Positions 52,119 to 62,955 are shown, counted from the stretch's first letter. The stretch: DNA of 64,000 bases from Notamacropus eugenii (GCF_028372415.1 NC_092874.1:330664651-330728650), one strand, 5' to 3'. Notes: generated by a model not told the origin, from the letters alone. Program-made: numbers and translations.

Positions 52119-52214
52119 ATTTGAGTTCAAAGAATCAATAAACATATAATGGAGAGTGTGGCTAAAGAATAATTTGAAAAAGGTCTGATTTTTTTCTTGG
52201 GTTATGAATTCAAA
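52119..52214. other. Unassigned short stretch
   Basis: Nothing recognised. Confidence 0.3.
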
Positions 52215-52670
52215 AGGAGTCAACAGTGTGACATACAGCTCTAAAAAGCTAATGGGATTTTAGGCTGCATTAAGAGAGAAATTCTGCCCAGGATTGGGAG
52301 GTTATAGTCATCCTGGTCAGATGACACTTGGATTCCTTGTTCAGTTAAACGATCTTGCTTGAGATCTATGCTTGAGAACATCAGAATGGACAATCAGAGT
52401 TGTGAAAGGTTTCGAGATAAAGATTGGTTAAAGGAACCGGAAATATCTAGATTAGATACAGGAGAGAGCTGTCTTCTGGAGTAGAAGAACTAGATTTTGT
52501 TTGTTCTTGTAGAGAACCAGGAGAAATAGCTGAAGGTGCAACAAAATTAGAGCTATCCAAAGGTAGTCTAGACTGCTTGGGGATGTAGTGAGTCCCCATA
52601 ATTGGGGACTTCAAGTCAAGGCTAGAGGTCTACTTGTTAAAAATATAGTGAGGTGTCCATATTCATTTAT
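52215..52670 (+). mobile_element. L3/CR1 LINE 3' end, left part
   Basis: 'gtcaacagtgtgacatacag', 'taggctgcattaagagagaa', 'ggttatagtcatcctggtca', 'gaaccaggagaaatagctga', 'attagagctatccaaaggta', 'gtcaaggctagaggtctact'. Its tail resumes at 53225. Confidence 0.85.
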
Positions 52671-52674
52671 AATA

Positions 52675-52926
52675 GAGATATCGTGTGGCATAATGGATGG
52701 AGTGCTGGGGTTTGGATTCAGGAAAACATGAATTCAAATCATGTCTCTGATACTTATGGGTTGTATGAACTTAGGCAAGTCACTTAAGTTCTCTCAGCCT
52801 CCATTTTCCCATATGTAATTTTTTTGGGGGGGGATGTTAATTATACCTTCTTAAGAGGATTGTTGTTAGAATCAAATGAGATAAAGTTTGTAAAGCGTTA
52901 CAAACCTTAAAGTGCTTTAGAATAGT
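52675..52926 (+). repeat. MIR-type SINE inserted in L3
   Basis: 'gtgtggcataatggatggag', 'gaattcaaatcatgtctctg', 'ggcaagtcacttaagttctc', a G-run at 52825-52833, 'atcaaatgagataaagtttg', 'caaaccttaaagtgcttta'. Confidence 0.9.
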
Positions 52927-52927
52927 T

Positions 52928-53130
52928 TGTTATTTGGTCATTTTCAGTCATGTCCAGTTCTCTGTGACTCTCCATTGGGTTTTCTTGGCAAAGATACTGG
53001 AGTTGTTTGCCACGTCCTTCTCCAGCTCATTTTACAGATGAGTAAACTGAGGCAAGAAAGGGTTAAGTGACATGCCCAGAGTCACATAGCTAGTGAATGT
53101 CTGAGGCCAGATTTGAACTCAGGAAGATGC
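52928..53130 (-). mobile_element. Marsupial tRNA-headed SINE with RTE tail, head truncated
   Basis: Reverse copy directly after the MIR: 'tttcagtcatgtccagttct', 'gttttcttggcaaagatact', 'gtcacatagctagtgaatgt', 'gatttgaactcaggaagatg'. Confidence 0.94.
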
Positions 53131-53224
53131 ACCAACCTATATGGAAATATTTGCTATGATTACAATATAACATAGCATAATATAATATCAATTTCATAAT
53201 TGGCTATAATATAATAAATGATGA

Positions 53225-53292
53225 TAATAATTAGGCTAGATGTCTCTGAGGTCCCTTCTAATTATAATCTAATTCTAATAAAGTTCTATGAT
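53225..53292 (+). repeat. L3/CR1 LINE 3' tail, right part
   Basis: 'ggctagatgtctctgaggtc', 'ccttctaattataatc', 'aagttctatgatcc' is the L3 terminus, completing the copy at 52215. Confidence 0.85.
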
Positions 53293-54884
53293 CCAAAATA
53301 CTCTTTTGACTCTTTCATGCATATTTTAGTTCTTAATATTCATGTTAATGCTTAAAAGGCATAATTTCTCATCCTTGGACCAATATGCAGAAATCTCCCA
53401 AAAGATAAAGCAACATTCTCTGGAAAGGAAATTATGTCCTGAGAGTAATTTGGCTGATTCTTAGGAACAGCTAGTAACTGGATATAGCCAAGGCTGGTAT
53501 GTTTGTCGTGTAACAGATACCAGGTGGCACAGATTGAGGGAAAAAAATTAAATGCATACAGCATATTTCATTGAAGGTTGCTATGTTATACAAAAAATGT
53601 GTGGTGTTCCAGAAGGCCTGTGATCTGCCTTCTGTTCAGATGTGGCTTGTTGAGCTGTTTGATAGCATTGCCATTCAGAAGTGAGCTTCCATGGGGTCTC
53701 TATGTAGAAAGAACTCTCTTGTGTCAGCTTCAGAATATCCCTTTCCCACATAGGTCCATCCAGATCTGCTAAGCGGGCTTAACATAGTGGAACCTAATTC
53801 ACTATTAAAACCAAGAATCCTGAGGTTTAGAGATCAAGTCCCACAACTGCCTGAATGTCCAATCATCCTCTCTAATATTCATTAACAAGTAACCTCTACT
53901 TGAATACCTTCAATTCCAGACAACTCATTTAAGAGGCAGCTTTATGAGACTGTGCCTTTTGGATAGTTATTTGGTCAGAATTTCTGTATTATTCAAAATC
54001 TGCCTCCCTGTAATTTTCACTCACTGATCCTAGTTCTTTCCTCTGTGGTCAAGTGTAATAACTTGTATCATTCTTATAAAAGGCAAAATAAAGTGGCAGA
54101 ATTTAAAGCAGTTGAAAATTCACATCCACTCTCTACTACTATTCTGATATGAAACATTAATATTATTTCATAAAATGCTGCAGTGCTAATGTTCTCTTTC
54201 TTACCCATGGGTGATAGCAAATATTTGGAGTCCAAAGTGAGTACAATATTACACAATCTTGAATTATTTACCTCCTTGATTTGGCAGCAAGATACTTCCC
54301 AAGAGTGTGGTTTTAATCAGAATTGGGTAACATAGTTCTTTACAAAAATTCTTCTTTGAAAATGTAGTGGAAGGACAACTATTTAGACTCTTATTTTATA
54401 CCAATAAACAGGAAAAATTTCAATGTAATATTGAGGGTAAGAAATTATTCTGTTTGATTTTTATGTATTTCTAACAACTAATACAGTGTTTTAGATACAT
54501 GGTAAATGATAAATAAATATTTGCTAAATTGAATACTTGATATAAGCTAAAGTTTATTGATTTACTCCATATTAGTTAACATGTGAGTTTGTGGTTATGA
54601 ATTATAGATTTGTAAATCAGCAAATCATTGTCCTGATTCAGCGCAGCAAAATTTTCTTGGGGATGAGGGAGAAAGGTAGGTAGCAAGCATCTTGAAGACT
54701 TTGAAGTCAAATGAAAATAATGCTGATTATCAAATCTGAGGTTAGGAAAACTCAGGCACAATTCTGGATCCATCATGATGATATATCTATATGGAAATCA
54801 TTCATCTCCTATGGGGTTCAGTTTGTAAGTTTCTAAAATGGGTTTAATATCTGTTGCCTATTTTCTAGAAATTAGTTCTAAAAT
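53293..54884. other. Long unassigned non-coding stretch
   Basis: About 1.6 kb, AT-rich, with no repeat I can name. 54470-54540 ('acatggtaaatgataaataa') may be an L2/MIR tail. Short open frames on both strands lack domains. Confidence 0.35.
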
Positions 54885-54955
54885 TAAGATTCCATAGATT
54901 TGGAGCTGAAAGGGACCTGAGAGGTCATCTTGTGCAGCCTTATCTTCAAGGTTTT
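54885..54955 (-). repeat. MIR3/THER2 tail fragment
   Basis: 'agattccatagatttggagc', 'tgaaagggacctgagaggtc', 'atcttgtgcagcc' is an antisense L3-type tail. Confidence 0.75.
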
Positions 54956-54974
54956 GCCAAGGTTCTGCTTCCTC

Positions 54975-55090
54975 CATGAAGCCTTTCTTGGTTTCTCCTC
55001 TCTCCCAACAGAGGTATAAGATCCTTGAGGGTAGATATTTTGGTATATGTATCACCAAAGTCTAGCACAGTAAGGGCTTTATACATTTTC
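54975..55090 (+). repeat. L2 3' tail
   Basis: 'gaagcctttcttggtttctc', 'gataagatccttgagggtag' region and 'gtctagcacagtaagggctt'. Confidence 0.75.
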
Positions 55091-55179
55091 ATTTAATTGT
55101 TTCGAAAGCTTCTGTAATTTCCTTTGTTTCCCATTTAACTTACAGCTCCCAGTGATATCTTCCGGGATTATTTATTATT

Positions 55180-55385
55180 TATTGCATAATTCATAGAATT
55201 TAAATCTGGAAGTAACCTTTACAGATCACTTAATCCAAACTCCTCATTTTATAGATAGAGAAATCAAGGCCCTGAGAGTTGAAATGACTTGCCTCATGTT
55301 TCATTAAGGAGCAAGATCCAGAATTGAGCCAAGGTCCTTAGATTGCAAATTCAGTGTACTTTCTATTACATTGTGCTGCTATCTG
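55180..55385 (-). repeat. MIR3/THER2-type SINE
   Basis: 'catagaatttaaatctggaa', 'gatcacttaatccaaactcc', 'cattttatagatagagaaat', 'gacttgcctcatgtttca', head 'ttacattgtgctgct'. Confidence 0.85.
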
Positions 55386-55514
55386 ATGGAATTGAACTCT
55401 CTTGCAATTTGTGTGAGGATCTCCCTTTTAAATTATAGTCATGAACAACATTTAAAGGAAAAAATGAGTTAATTCTATAAGTTAATTCAACAGATATTTG
55501 TTATGTACAATTTA

Positions 55515-55632
55515 GATGGAATGGCATAATTGGTAGAATGCTGAGTTTGGAGACATGAAGACCTGGATCTTGCCTCCTTCACTTACTATATAGCCTTGGG
55601 CAATTGACTAATGTCCATGTGTCTCAGATAGC
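55515..55632 (+). repeat. MIR/CORE-SINE 5' part
   Basis: 'gaatggcataattggtagaa', 'cttcacttactatatagcct', 'tgggcaattgactaatgtcc'. Confidence 0.75.
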
Positions 55633-55639
55633 TGACTGT

Positions 55640-55838
55640 CCAAAGGCTTTTAATCTAAGATCCATTAATTTTTTTTAAAAAAGACTTGATAACTACATTT
55701 TAATAAAATTAATTTCCTTTGTAATTCTATACATTTTATGTTATGAATTTAAAAACATTCTAAAAAGGGATATAGATAGGCTTCACCAGACTGCCAAACA
55801 AACTGCCAGCAACAAGTTGAAGAAACCTTGGACTAGAA
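55640..55838 (+). mobile_element. hAT-like MITE (family H1)
   Basis: 'gcttttaatctaagatccat', 'tttcctttgtaattctatac', 'gaatttaaaaacattctaaa', 'ggcttcaccagactgccaaa', 'gttgaagaaaccttgg'. Both ends degraded. Confidence 0.82.
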
Positions 55839-56639
55839 CTTATCTACTAAATTGTACATGAATTGCAATCTGGAATTGTTCACAGAGTTCCCCAAGCTAG
55901 AAAAAAATCTCAGATTCTTCATATATTCATGAAATATGTGAAAAACATTATGCTGTTACCTCTATTGTTATACCTTTAAAAGAATCTCAAAAAATTCTGA
56001 TATATTCATGGAAAATACCTTGCAGAATGAAGTACTGTTTTGTTCTATGAAATCAAATACTTAAAAAAAGGTCAACAAACAATAATGGTATCATGTATTC
56101 TCTATATATTTCAATATATTTTGTGATGGTAAAAATGTACCCTATTGTGGAATATCACTTATAAGAGCCTTTCTGCTTCTTTTTAATACTCTTGTCAGGG
56201 AAATCCTGATACAAGTCTGTTCTCAAAGAAATGATATATCAATGACAAAATAGGCATATGAGTCATTTGCTTCTTCTTGAAGCACTGAAGTCTAATCTAA
56301 CTGGGTGATAAGAAAGAATTTGTTCTAAATTTTTTTCAGATTTTTCTGTCTTTATATCTTGGGTTTTTTCCAGTTTCATCCTTAATTGCTTTGGGGATGA
56401 CTAAATAATTGGCTGTCTCTGTGAGCTTTAAAATGGTTTTCCCCTCCACTTCCTCTTGCTGTTTTGGAAGTCAATACTCCTCTGTAAGATTTTACAAATG
56501 AGTTGTAAGTTATATGTAATGTAACATTTGCAACATTGTAATTATATTCTAATATACATATAATATAATTATATAAGATATAATATAATGTAATATAATA
56601 CGACATGATATATATTGTAATATAATGATGTCATCCTTA
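55839..56639. other. Unassigned AT-rich sequence
   Basis: Ends in a TAATATAA-rich low-complexity tract at about 56525-56625. No family recognised. Confidence 0.35.
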
Positions 56640-57235
56640 ACTGTCATATCATTCCATTCAGCAAAAAGTCAAATGTTTCTTGAGTATAGTAGTTTTTAGG
56701 TTCTTTTGGTGTCCTTATCATGGTGACGGAATAACATTAAACTTCTGCATAAATTGGTTTATGTCTTTTCTTCTTATCAAGTATTATTTTTGGCATGAAT
56801 AACTTGTTTAAATAGACCAGGTTATAGATGTATTAATTGCACCTGATAGTTTTTTCCTCTTTGTTTTTACACTTTCAGTTTTATATTACTTTTGACTTTT
56901 GCTTAAATAAACCAATGATCTGACTCTACACAAGCTGATTCAGGTATAACTCTCACGTCAATAATAGGTCCACTAAAATAGAATCAATTTCATTTTTTTT
57001 TTTTGGTATGATGTTATTCAACATTTGTTCTGTCTAGCACCTTATGATTCTCTTTTTCAAGGTAAGTCTTCATGATGCAAAAGAGTGAGGATTCTGTGTA
57101 ATCTATGATTCTTTGGCCTATTTTATTCCTTGTAGGAATAAAAACCATATTTTCCAGCACTTTTGCCACTATCTTTGCCTATTTCCACCTTTTCCTTGAA
57201 GTTACCAAGAATCACAGTAAATATTGATTTAATTT
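56640..57235 (-). pseudogene. RTE-type LINE endonuclease-domain remnant
   Basis: On the minus strand, sequence from about 57205 to 57150 reads KVEIGKDSGKSAGKYGF, like the AKVGxDxxxxxGKYGxGxRNERG part of RTE-type endonucleases. Then come ENHKVLDRTNVE (about 57060-57025) and NEIDSILVD at about 56991-56965, matching the conserved NEIDYILxD near the end of the domain. Frames shift between these pieces. The right-to-left order agrees with the domain order. Dead copy. Confidence 0.65.
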
Positions 57236-57597
57236 ATAAATATAAATTTTGTAAGTTGTAAATATTGTAAATTTAATTTGTTAACATTTAATTTAATTTT
57301 AATGAACTTTTCAGATAATCCCTCTATCTACTCCCCTTCTGCAAAAGATATTGGATCATGGGCTATATTTACCTTCAAGTTGTTGAGCACTGCAATATGA
57401 AATAACCAAATGTTCCATGCTTCTTACTGCCCTTGGATGCACAACTGACTTTGTAAACTCCTTTATTTGCTTCCCTAAAACTAATGTAAACTTATGTAAG
57501 CAAATTTATTTCTCAGTTTCTTCATCAATAAAATTAAGGTTTTGGATTAGATAACTTCCTCTCCTCAAGATATCTTGTAATTTCTTGTCATTTTGTG
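57236..57597. other. Unassigned AT-rich sequence
   Basis: May be LINE-derived continuation; nothing firm. Part of 57500-57600 ('cagtttcttcatcaataaaa', 'ttggattagataacttcctc', 'tcttgtaatttcttgtc') resembles a MIR3 3' end. Confidence 0.35.
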
Positions 57598-57644
57598 AAT
57601 AAAAAAGTAATTTTTAAATGCTTATTACATGCCAAGCACTGATA
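57598..57644 (+). repeat. Ancient repeat family M1, 5' tip
   Basis: 'aaatgcttattacatgccaa' and 'gcactgataatgg'; cut by the next repeat. Confidence 0.6.
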
Positions 57645-58165
57645 ATGGTTGTTTTCTGTCCCTCATTTTCAAAGAGGATCAATGATATCTTGACCCATTC
57701 ATGAATTGGATTTAAGTGAGGCACAGTTGCACAAAGTCATCGACCTCATTTTCTCCCCAAGTCATCGAAGTCCAGTGACAAGGCAGAAGTCATGATGATG
57801 AACAATGGCCCAGGATGCAGTCGATGACCTAGGCATATCTGATGTCTGACCAGGCTCTAAGTGTTCCACAGTAACTGCTTCATCTGCCTTCATGGCCATT
57901 GGAGCACACAGTTCCCATCTTTCCATTCTGTCAGGGAGTTTTCACATACTTGGGGGAGACAAGTATGAGGCCCATTAGTTACCCTTAACCTGGTTTAGTC
58001 CCTCTCCTGAAACAGTTTACTGGGGTACATAGCTCCTGCACATGCTACAGCTTCTTGGAGGCATAGATGAGTTAAGTGTCAGGTAGATACCAAAGGTGGA
58101 TGATCAGCCCTGAAAAGGGCTTGGCAAGCCCTCACACCAGAGGTGCTAGCTCTCCTTGTGCTAAT
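57645..58165 (+). repeat. Marsupial interspersed repeat (family name not recalled), longest copy
   Basis: 'cctcattttcaaagaggatc', 'gaattggatttaagtgaggc', 'agttgcacaaagtcatcgac', then about 400 more bases including 'ccaggatgcagtcgatgacc', 'ctgcttcatctgccttcatg' and 'gaaaagggcttggcaagccc'. The other copies here stop within the first 200 bases, so the length shows the family is larger than a short SINE. Confidence 0.75.
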
Positions 58166-58169
58166 TATG

Positions 58170-58262
58170 TATACCACGAGTACGATGTAAACTCCTTGAG
58201 AGAAGAGATTAGTTTGTTTTTATTTTTATATTCCAAGTGCCTAAAAATAATTTAACAATTAT
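58170..58262 (+). repeat. L2-like 3' tail
   Basis: 'gatgtaaactccttgagaga', 'agagattagtttg', 'ttccaagtgcctaaaaataa'. Confidence 0.6.
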
Positions 58263-58329
58263 ATGTAATTGTTTAATAATTAATTAATTTAATAACATCC
58301 AATATCCTTGCTTCATATTAATTAGTTTT

Positions 58330-58568
58330 TCTGTTGTTTGGACATTGTTCAGCTGTGTCCAACTCTTCATGACCGTATTTGGGATTTTCTTGGCAAAGGA
58401 ACTGAAATGGTTGCCATTTCCTTCTCCATCAGATGAAGAAACTAAGGAAAATATTGATAAATGACTTGACCATAGTCACATAGCTGGTAAATATCTGGGG
58501 CCAAATTTGAACTCAGAAAGAGGAGTCTTTCTGACTCCAGGCCTCATACACTATCTACTGTCCCTTAA
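58330..58568 (-). mobile_element. Marsupial tRNA-headed SINE with RTE tail
   Basis: Reverse copy: 'cattgttcagctgtgtccaa', 'ctcttcatgaccgtatttgg', 'gccatttccttctccatcag', 'ttgaactcagaaagaggagt'. Confidence 0.94.
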
Positions 58569-58604
58569 TTAGCTTAATATAATTGAATTAATTTCTTTCT
58601 TTCC

Positions 58605-58704
58605 TCCCTCCCTTCCCTTTCCCCAAGAAATATTCATCAGCTATCTACCATGTATAAAGCACTATGCTAGATGTTAAGAGTACAAAGACCAAAATAAAAA
58701 AAAA
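58605..58704 (+). repeat. Ancient repeat family M1, left part
   Basis: 'tcatcagctatctaccatgt', 'aaagcactatgctagatgtt', 'aagagtacaaagacc'. Continues at 58920 and 60055. Confidence 0.7.
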
Positions 58705-58707
58705 TAA

Positions 58708-58915
58708 TCTATGCCAAACTTTCTAGGTTCATGGCATCCTTAGAGTCTCAATAATTTTTTCATGATGCTCCTGGGCCATAAAAAAAAGACCTTACGGTAT
58801 ATTTTTGAAGTAGCAAAATCAAATATCTAAAATATCTTACAGGGCACACTTGAGCTCACTGCAGCACCCAAGGCTACCATGGCATACATTTTAGAAACTA
58901 TGAGCCTATGCTATC
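58708..58915 (+). mobile_element. Non-autonomous hAT-like element (family H3) inserted in M1
   Basis: 'caaactttctaggttcatgg', 'ctcaataattttttcatgat', 'gctcctgggccataaaaaaa', 'ttacagggcacacttgagct', 'accatggcatacattttaga'. About 205 bp, a mammal-wide MITE type. Confidence 0.75.
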
Positions 58916-58919
58916 AAGA

Positions 58920-59055
58920 AGATATTTCATTGAGGGGATAAAACGTGAACCCCAATAAGTAAATATAAACATAATTTCAGGAAAGATAGAGCACTACCAA
59001 TTAGAGAAATCAAGACAGATTCCATTTAGAAGGCAGAACCTGAGTTTTATCTTGG
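58920..59055 (+). repeat. Ancient repeat family M1, middle part
   Basis: 'gaagatatttcattgagggg', 'gagttttatcttggaggaag', 'ccagggatcc'. Confidence 0.6.
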
Positions 59056-60052
59056 AGGAAGCCAGGGATCCTCTTTCTAGTTCAGGCAACAGCTAGTTAA
59101 CCATTGTAGCAAATAACTGGCCTCACTCTCCCGAACTGAGTCTTAGCTATATCTTCCATTCAGGGCTCTAGGGGTACCTCTGAGAAGTGAAGTGAATCTT
59201 CTGTCATGCTAAAGACTTAAAACTTTCATTCCAGTGTGTTTCTCCCACTGTTAGCTGCCTATTGGTTAATACCCCAGTTCCATATTACCAATTAATATCA
59301 ATCAATTTTTATAAAGGGCTAATCATTTTGTAGGCTAGTTAGAATAGAAGTACAAATTATTTCCCCCAGCATTAAGGGTACATACTTTCCCTATACCACC
59401 TTAGTCTCTGGGGATAATAGTCTCAGACTTGACTAATTTTCTACGTATTATTAGTCTTATTTCATTCCTATCCCAATGGGTCATCATTGCTCTATGAACT
59501 TGTATTTCAGAAACCAGTGGTCTCATTCTGAAGCTTGTAGCCTTGGATCTTCCATGTCAGACTGACTGGCTACAAAATCCAGCATGGACTCCTCTCCTGG
59601 ACCTCCTGGTGGCTCACTTTCCTCATCTTTTAGAGCTTATCAGGTGGTAGCCATCTCCAATTTCCTTTCCCCAAAACAAGAAAGAATGAACACAAGAGCA
59701 GAGCTTGTTCTGAGCTCCTCCCTGCCATCACCAGGAGGCCTCAGCAGCTGACCCTCCTCCAATGCCAGAGAGTCCAGAAAGGTCCCATGCCAAGAGCTCA
59801 AACCCTATAGTCAATTAAAGAGACTCCTCTTCATCAAGTGGCTTGAACATCAGAATTATTTATAAAATATCTGTCCATGATCTAAACCTCCCTGAGGTAC
59901 CTCTGTTACATATTATCATGCATCTCCAGAAACAGGTTTGTCACCCTCTTGCATGTGGGGGATTGCATCAGCCAAGCAAACTGATGCTTGCTCACCAGCC
60001 CTGTTACATCAATTTGGCTTGAACGAGGCGTGGGTAATGGGAGTGGGATGAA
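59056..60052. mobile_element. About 1-kb segment splitting M1; possible LTR or unique DNA
   Basis: Lies between collinear M1 parts, so probably a later insertion. Contains no coding frame and no repeat I can name. A shared inverted motif CACCAGGAGG lies at 59602-59611 (minus) and 59729-59738 (plus). LTR ends were not found. Confidence 0.35.
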
Positions 60053-60054
60053 AT

Positions 60055-60345
60055 AAGTTTGGAAAGGTAGGTGCCAGATTGTGGAAGGCTTTCAATGCTG
60101 ATTTGAGTCTGTCTTTTATTCTATAGGGAACTGCTCATTTTTTTTTTTCTCTTCCTGCCATGCACAAGATGTTGTGCTAGAATTTGGAGATGTAAAGATG
60201 AAAAAGAAATTATAGTCCTTGCCCTTAAGGAACTTACAGTTTAGTGGTTGGAAGAGGAAGAGTAGTAGAACACGGATGAGAAATTCATATAAATAACTAT
60301 GAGTTAAAATATCAGCCTAAGTCTTCTGACTCAAGAATCAGAGCA
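60055..60345 (+). repeat. Ancient repeat family M1, right part, plus a second 5' part
   Basis: 'gaaaggtaggtgccagattg', 'gaaggctttcaatgctgat' fit the M1 interior. Then from 60145 'tgccatgcacaagatgttgt', 'gcccttaaggaacttacagt' is the 5' region of another M1 copy. Confidence 0.6.
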
Positions 60346-60439
60346 CATCCCTTCCCCCATGTTATCTCCTTAATGTCATACAGATTTTGAATGACTGATT
60401 TTTATCAGATATATTCACTGTAAATGGTTTTCCCAGTTG

Positions 60440-60770
60440 GTTCTTTCTTCATCTGTTGCCTTGAGGTACTTTCCCTGGCTGTACCCCAGGTCTGGAATGC
60501 TCTCCCTCCTCATCTTTCCCTCTTAGCTTCCCTGGCTACCTTTGAGTCCCAGCTGAAATCTTACCTTCTACAGTAAACTTTTCCTGGTCCCTATTAATTC
60601 TACTATATTCTCTCTGTTAATTATTTCCCATTTATCTTGTATGTGGCTTGTTTGCACATCATTGCTTACTTTTTGTCTCCCCAACTAAATTGTAAGTTCC
60701 TTGAGAGCAGGGACCATCTTTTGCCTTTCTTTGAATTCTCAGGTTTAGCACAGTGAGCTTATTAACTGGC
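60440..60770 (+). repeat. L2 LINE 3' end
   Basis: 'cccaggtctggaatgctctc', 'tttgagtcccagctgaaatc', 'cttttcctggtccctattaa', 'ctaaattgtaagttccttga', 'gagcagggaccatctttt', 'gtttagcacagtgagctt'. Good continuous match to the L2 3' end. Confidence 0.92.
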
Positions 60771-61174
60771 TGATTTGCTATGAGAAAAGTAATTACAAAC
60801 TTAAAAATACTAACCAAATGCGTACTATTATTTTCATTGGTTCATTAAAAAATATTTTATCCAGTTGCAGGTGTATTAATTAATACCTTTTTTATACCCT
60901 TGGCTCCTGGTCTACTGCTTGGAGAGCATTGTCAGAAAGACAGACATCAGCTTCTGGAAGTAGAGAATAGACTATTTCCTGAGATCACCACTGCTTTCTG
61001 AATGTGATTTTGTAGGCTTCTGGGAAGGGTTAATCAGATCTTCCATTTTTGTCACATCACAGGAGAGAAAGTTTTGTGGACATGGTCAGATGGCACATTT
61101 GTTTTCTAGACCTCTCCCTCTTTCCCCCGGAAGAATGAATTCTTCTTGTGATGATAGGAGTAGGGAACTAAGGG
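60771..61174. other. Unassigned non-coding sequence
   Basis: No repeat or exon recognised. Confidence 0.3.
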
Positions 61175-61990
61175 GTGGTCCTCCCTCTACCTCCCCCCCA
61201 TGAGAACCGATTATTGCTAAGCGTATTATCTTATATTATACTATTACATTGTATATTATGCAGAGCAGCCAAAGAGAACTTTGCTTTTCCCCACTCCCAC
61301 TTGCCTGTTAATGGGGGTATACTCAAAACTTTTATTACCATTAAGCTCGTACGTGATCTATTTGTTTCCTTACTTCCTCTAGGAGAGGGATTGAAGTTTT
61401 GTTCTCCATTACAGGCAGCTTAGGCAACTGCTCTTCTTACAAATGACCTGCTGTTCAATTATTTATCATTATCACCGTCAGCATCATCATTATTGTTGTC
61501 CTTAATGAATCCTCCCTTAATACAAATGAAAATTAAGTGACTACCGTATTTTTGTCTCGTGATTAGTAATGTCAGCTAGTATAGTTTGGGGAAGAGATTT
61601 TTTGATCTTTTTAAAGAGATAGGAGTCATTATTCCTGCTTCAGTGTTAGTTGAGGTGTTGGGTTGGGGAGGAAGAGAGACCCCTCATCTGGTTTGGATTT
61701 CCCACAAGCAAGAGAGAATCTACATTGAAATCATGCAAATGCAAGCTTCCCACAAACAGGCAAGGGTATAAACAGATACTATAATTTATATTTCACTAAA
61801 TGTACCATTTTTAAGGAGAGTATTTTGAACCAAATTCCCCTCCACCTACCCATCCTCTGTGGTAACATCGACCTACAGGAACTGCCTCGGGCAGTCTGTA
61901 TTATAGGAACTTATGTGATGTCTATTCCCTACTATTTCTCTTACGGGTTTCTTATCTTAGGAAATCGATTATTGAAATATTCTTCCTTTT
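61175..61990. other. Unique block retaining CpGs, candidate regulatory DNA
   Basis: No repeat recognised. It holds a dozen or so CpGs (for example 61207, 61220, 61347, 61351, 61476, 61544, 61558, 61868, 61888, 61943), clearly more than neighbours of the same length. It also has a perfect octamer ATGCAAAT at 61733-61740. No coding evidence; the 82-codon frame at 61175-61423 has no domain. Confidence 0.4.
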
Positions 61991-62955
61991 CCCTGTAGCT
62001 TTCTCTCCTGCTATGAGGATATATTTTCAAAATTATTTTTGAAGGAGTATTTTAGCTCTTTTTTTGTAGGGATTTTTAGAGATGGTTTTGGATGTTGGGC
62101 TCATTCTCAGCCTAACTTTATGGTTGTAGGGTAGAGGAATTTTTTTTCCATTCATTTTTCTTTTTTTTCTCAGTTGTTTGATGTTTAGCATCTTGGCATC
62201 TTCATTGATACAAAGTATCTTAGTGTCTTCATTGATAATTGTGGGGGGAGTGTGTGTGACATTTGGATTCCTGTTTTAATTTTTATTTTGTCTTACATTT
62301 CAGCTTCTTTCTCTAATGAGAAAAATCCCTTCACTTTGGAAATTTTACTTGATTCTGTTTTTTCCTTCTCTTTGGTGTGAGCAGGCTTTTATGCCCACTC
62401 CTTCTGAATATATTTTCTAGCTTTGTTTTCATTTTTTGTATGCATATTTAACATTTTTCTGGTTATCTATTTTAAATGTTGCAATTTTGATTCCAGGAAA
62501 GTCCTATATTTTCTTCTAATATTTTTATGTTTAGCTTTCTTGGTAGTGTTCTCAGTGTTATGAGAATAGTCCCTTTTCCCATAATCTATTTGTTGTTAAT
62601 ATGGAAATAATTATATAAAATGTTTTATTGATACAATAATGTTTATATGGCTATGAGCAAATACCATTGGTTTGCTGCATGCTATTTGCATTGTCATTTG
62701 TGATATACAAAGTTATTGATTCTATTTTTATGAACTTGGGTTTATTTCCGTTGCATTTATGTCAATTTGCATACTTCTTAGCAGTTTGCTTTTACCCTTT
62801 ATTTATTGCATATAGCTTTGCCTATGTGCTACTGGGGATAACTTTGTCAGTTTACTACTTAAGTTAGCAATTTTATTGATTGTCTTATATGTGGAGCAGT
62901 CTCTTCAAAATGTGGGGGCTGAAGCAGTTGAAATGTATTATTGCATTGTAGGTAT
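61991..62955. other. Unassigned T-rich sequence
   Basis: Strongly T-rich plus strand; could be an antisense A-rich retroelement but I cannot place it. The 66-codon frame at 62667-62867 is a by-product of T-richness (hydrophobic codons). Confidence 0.35.
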
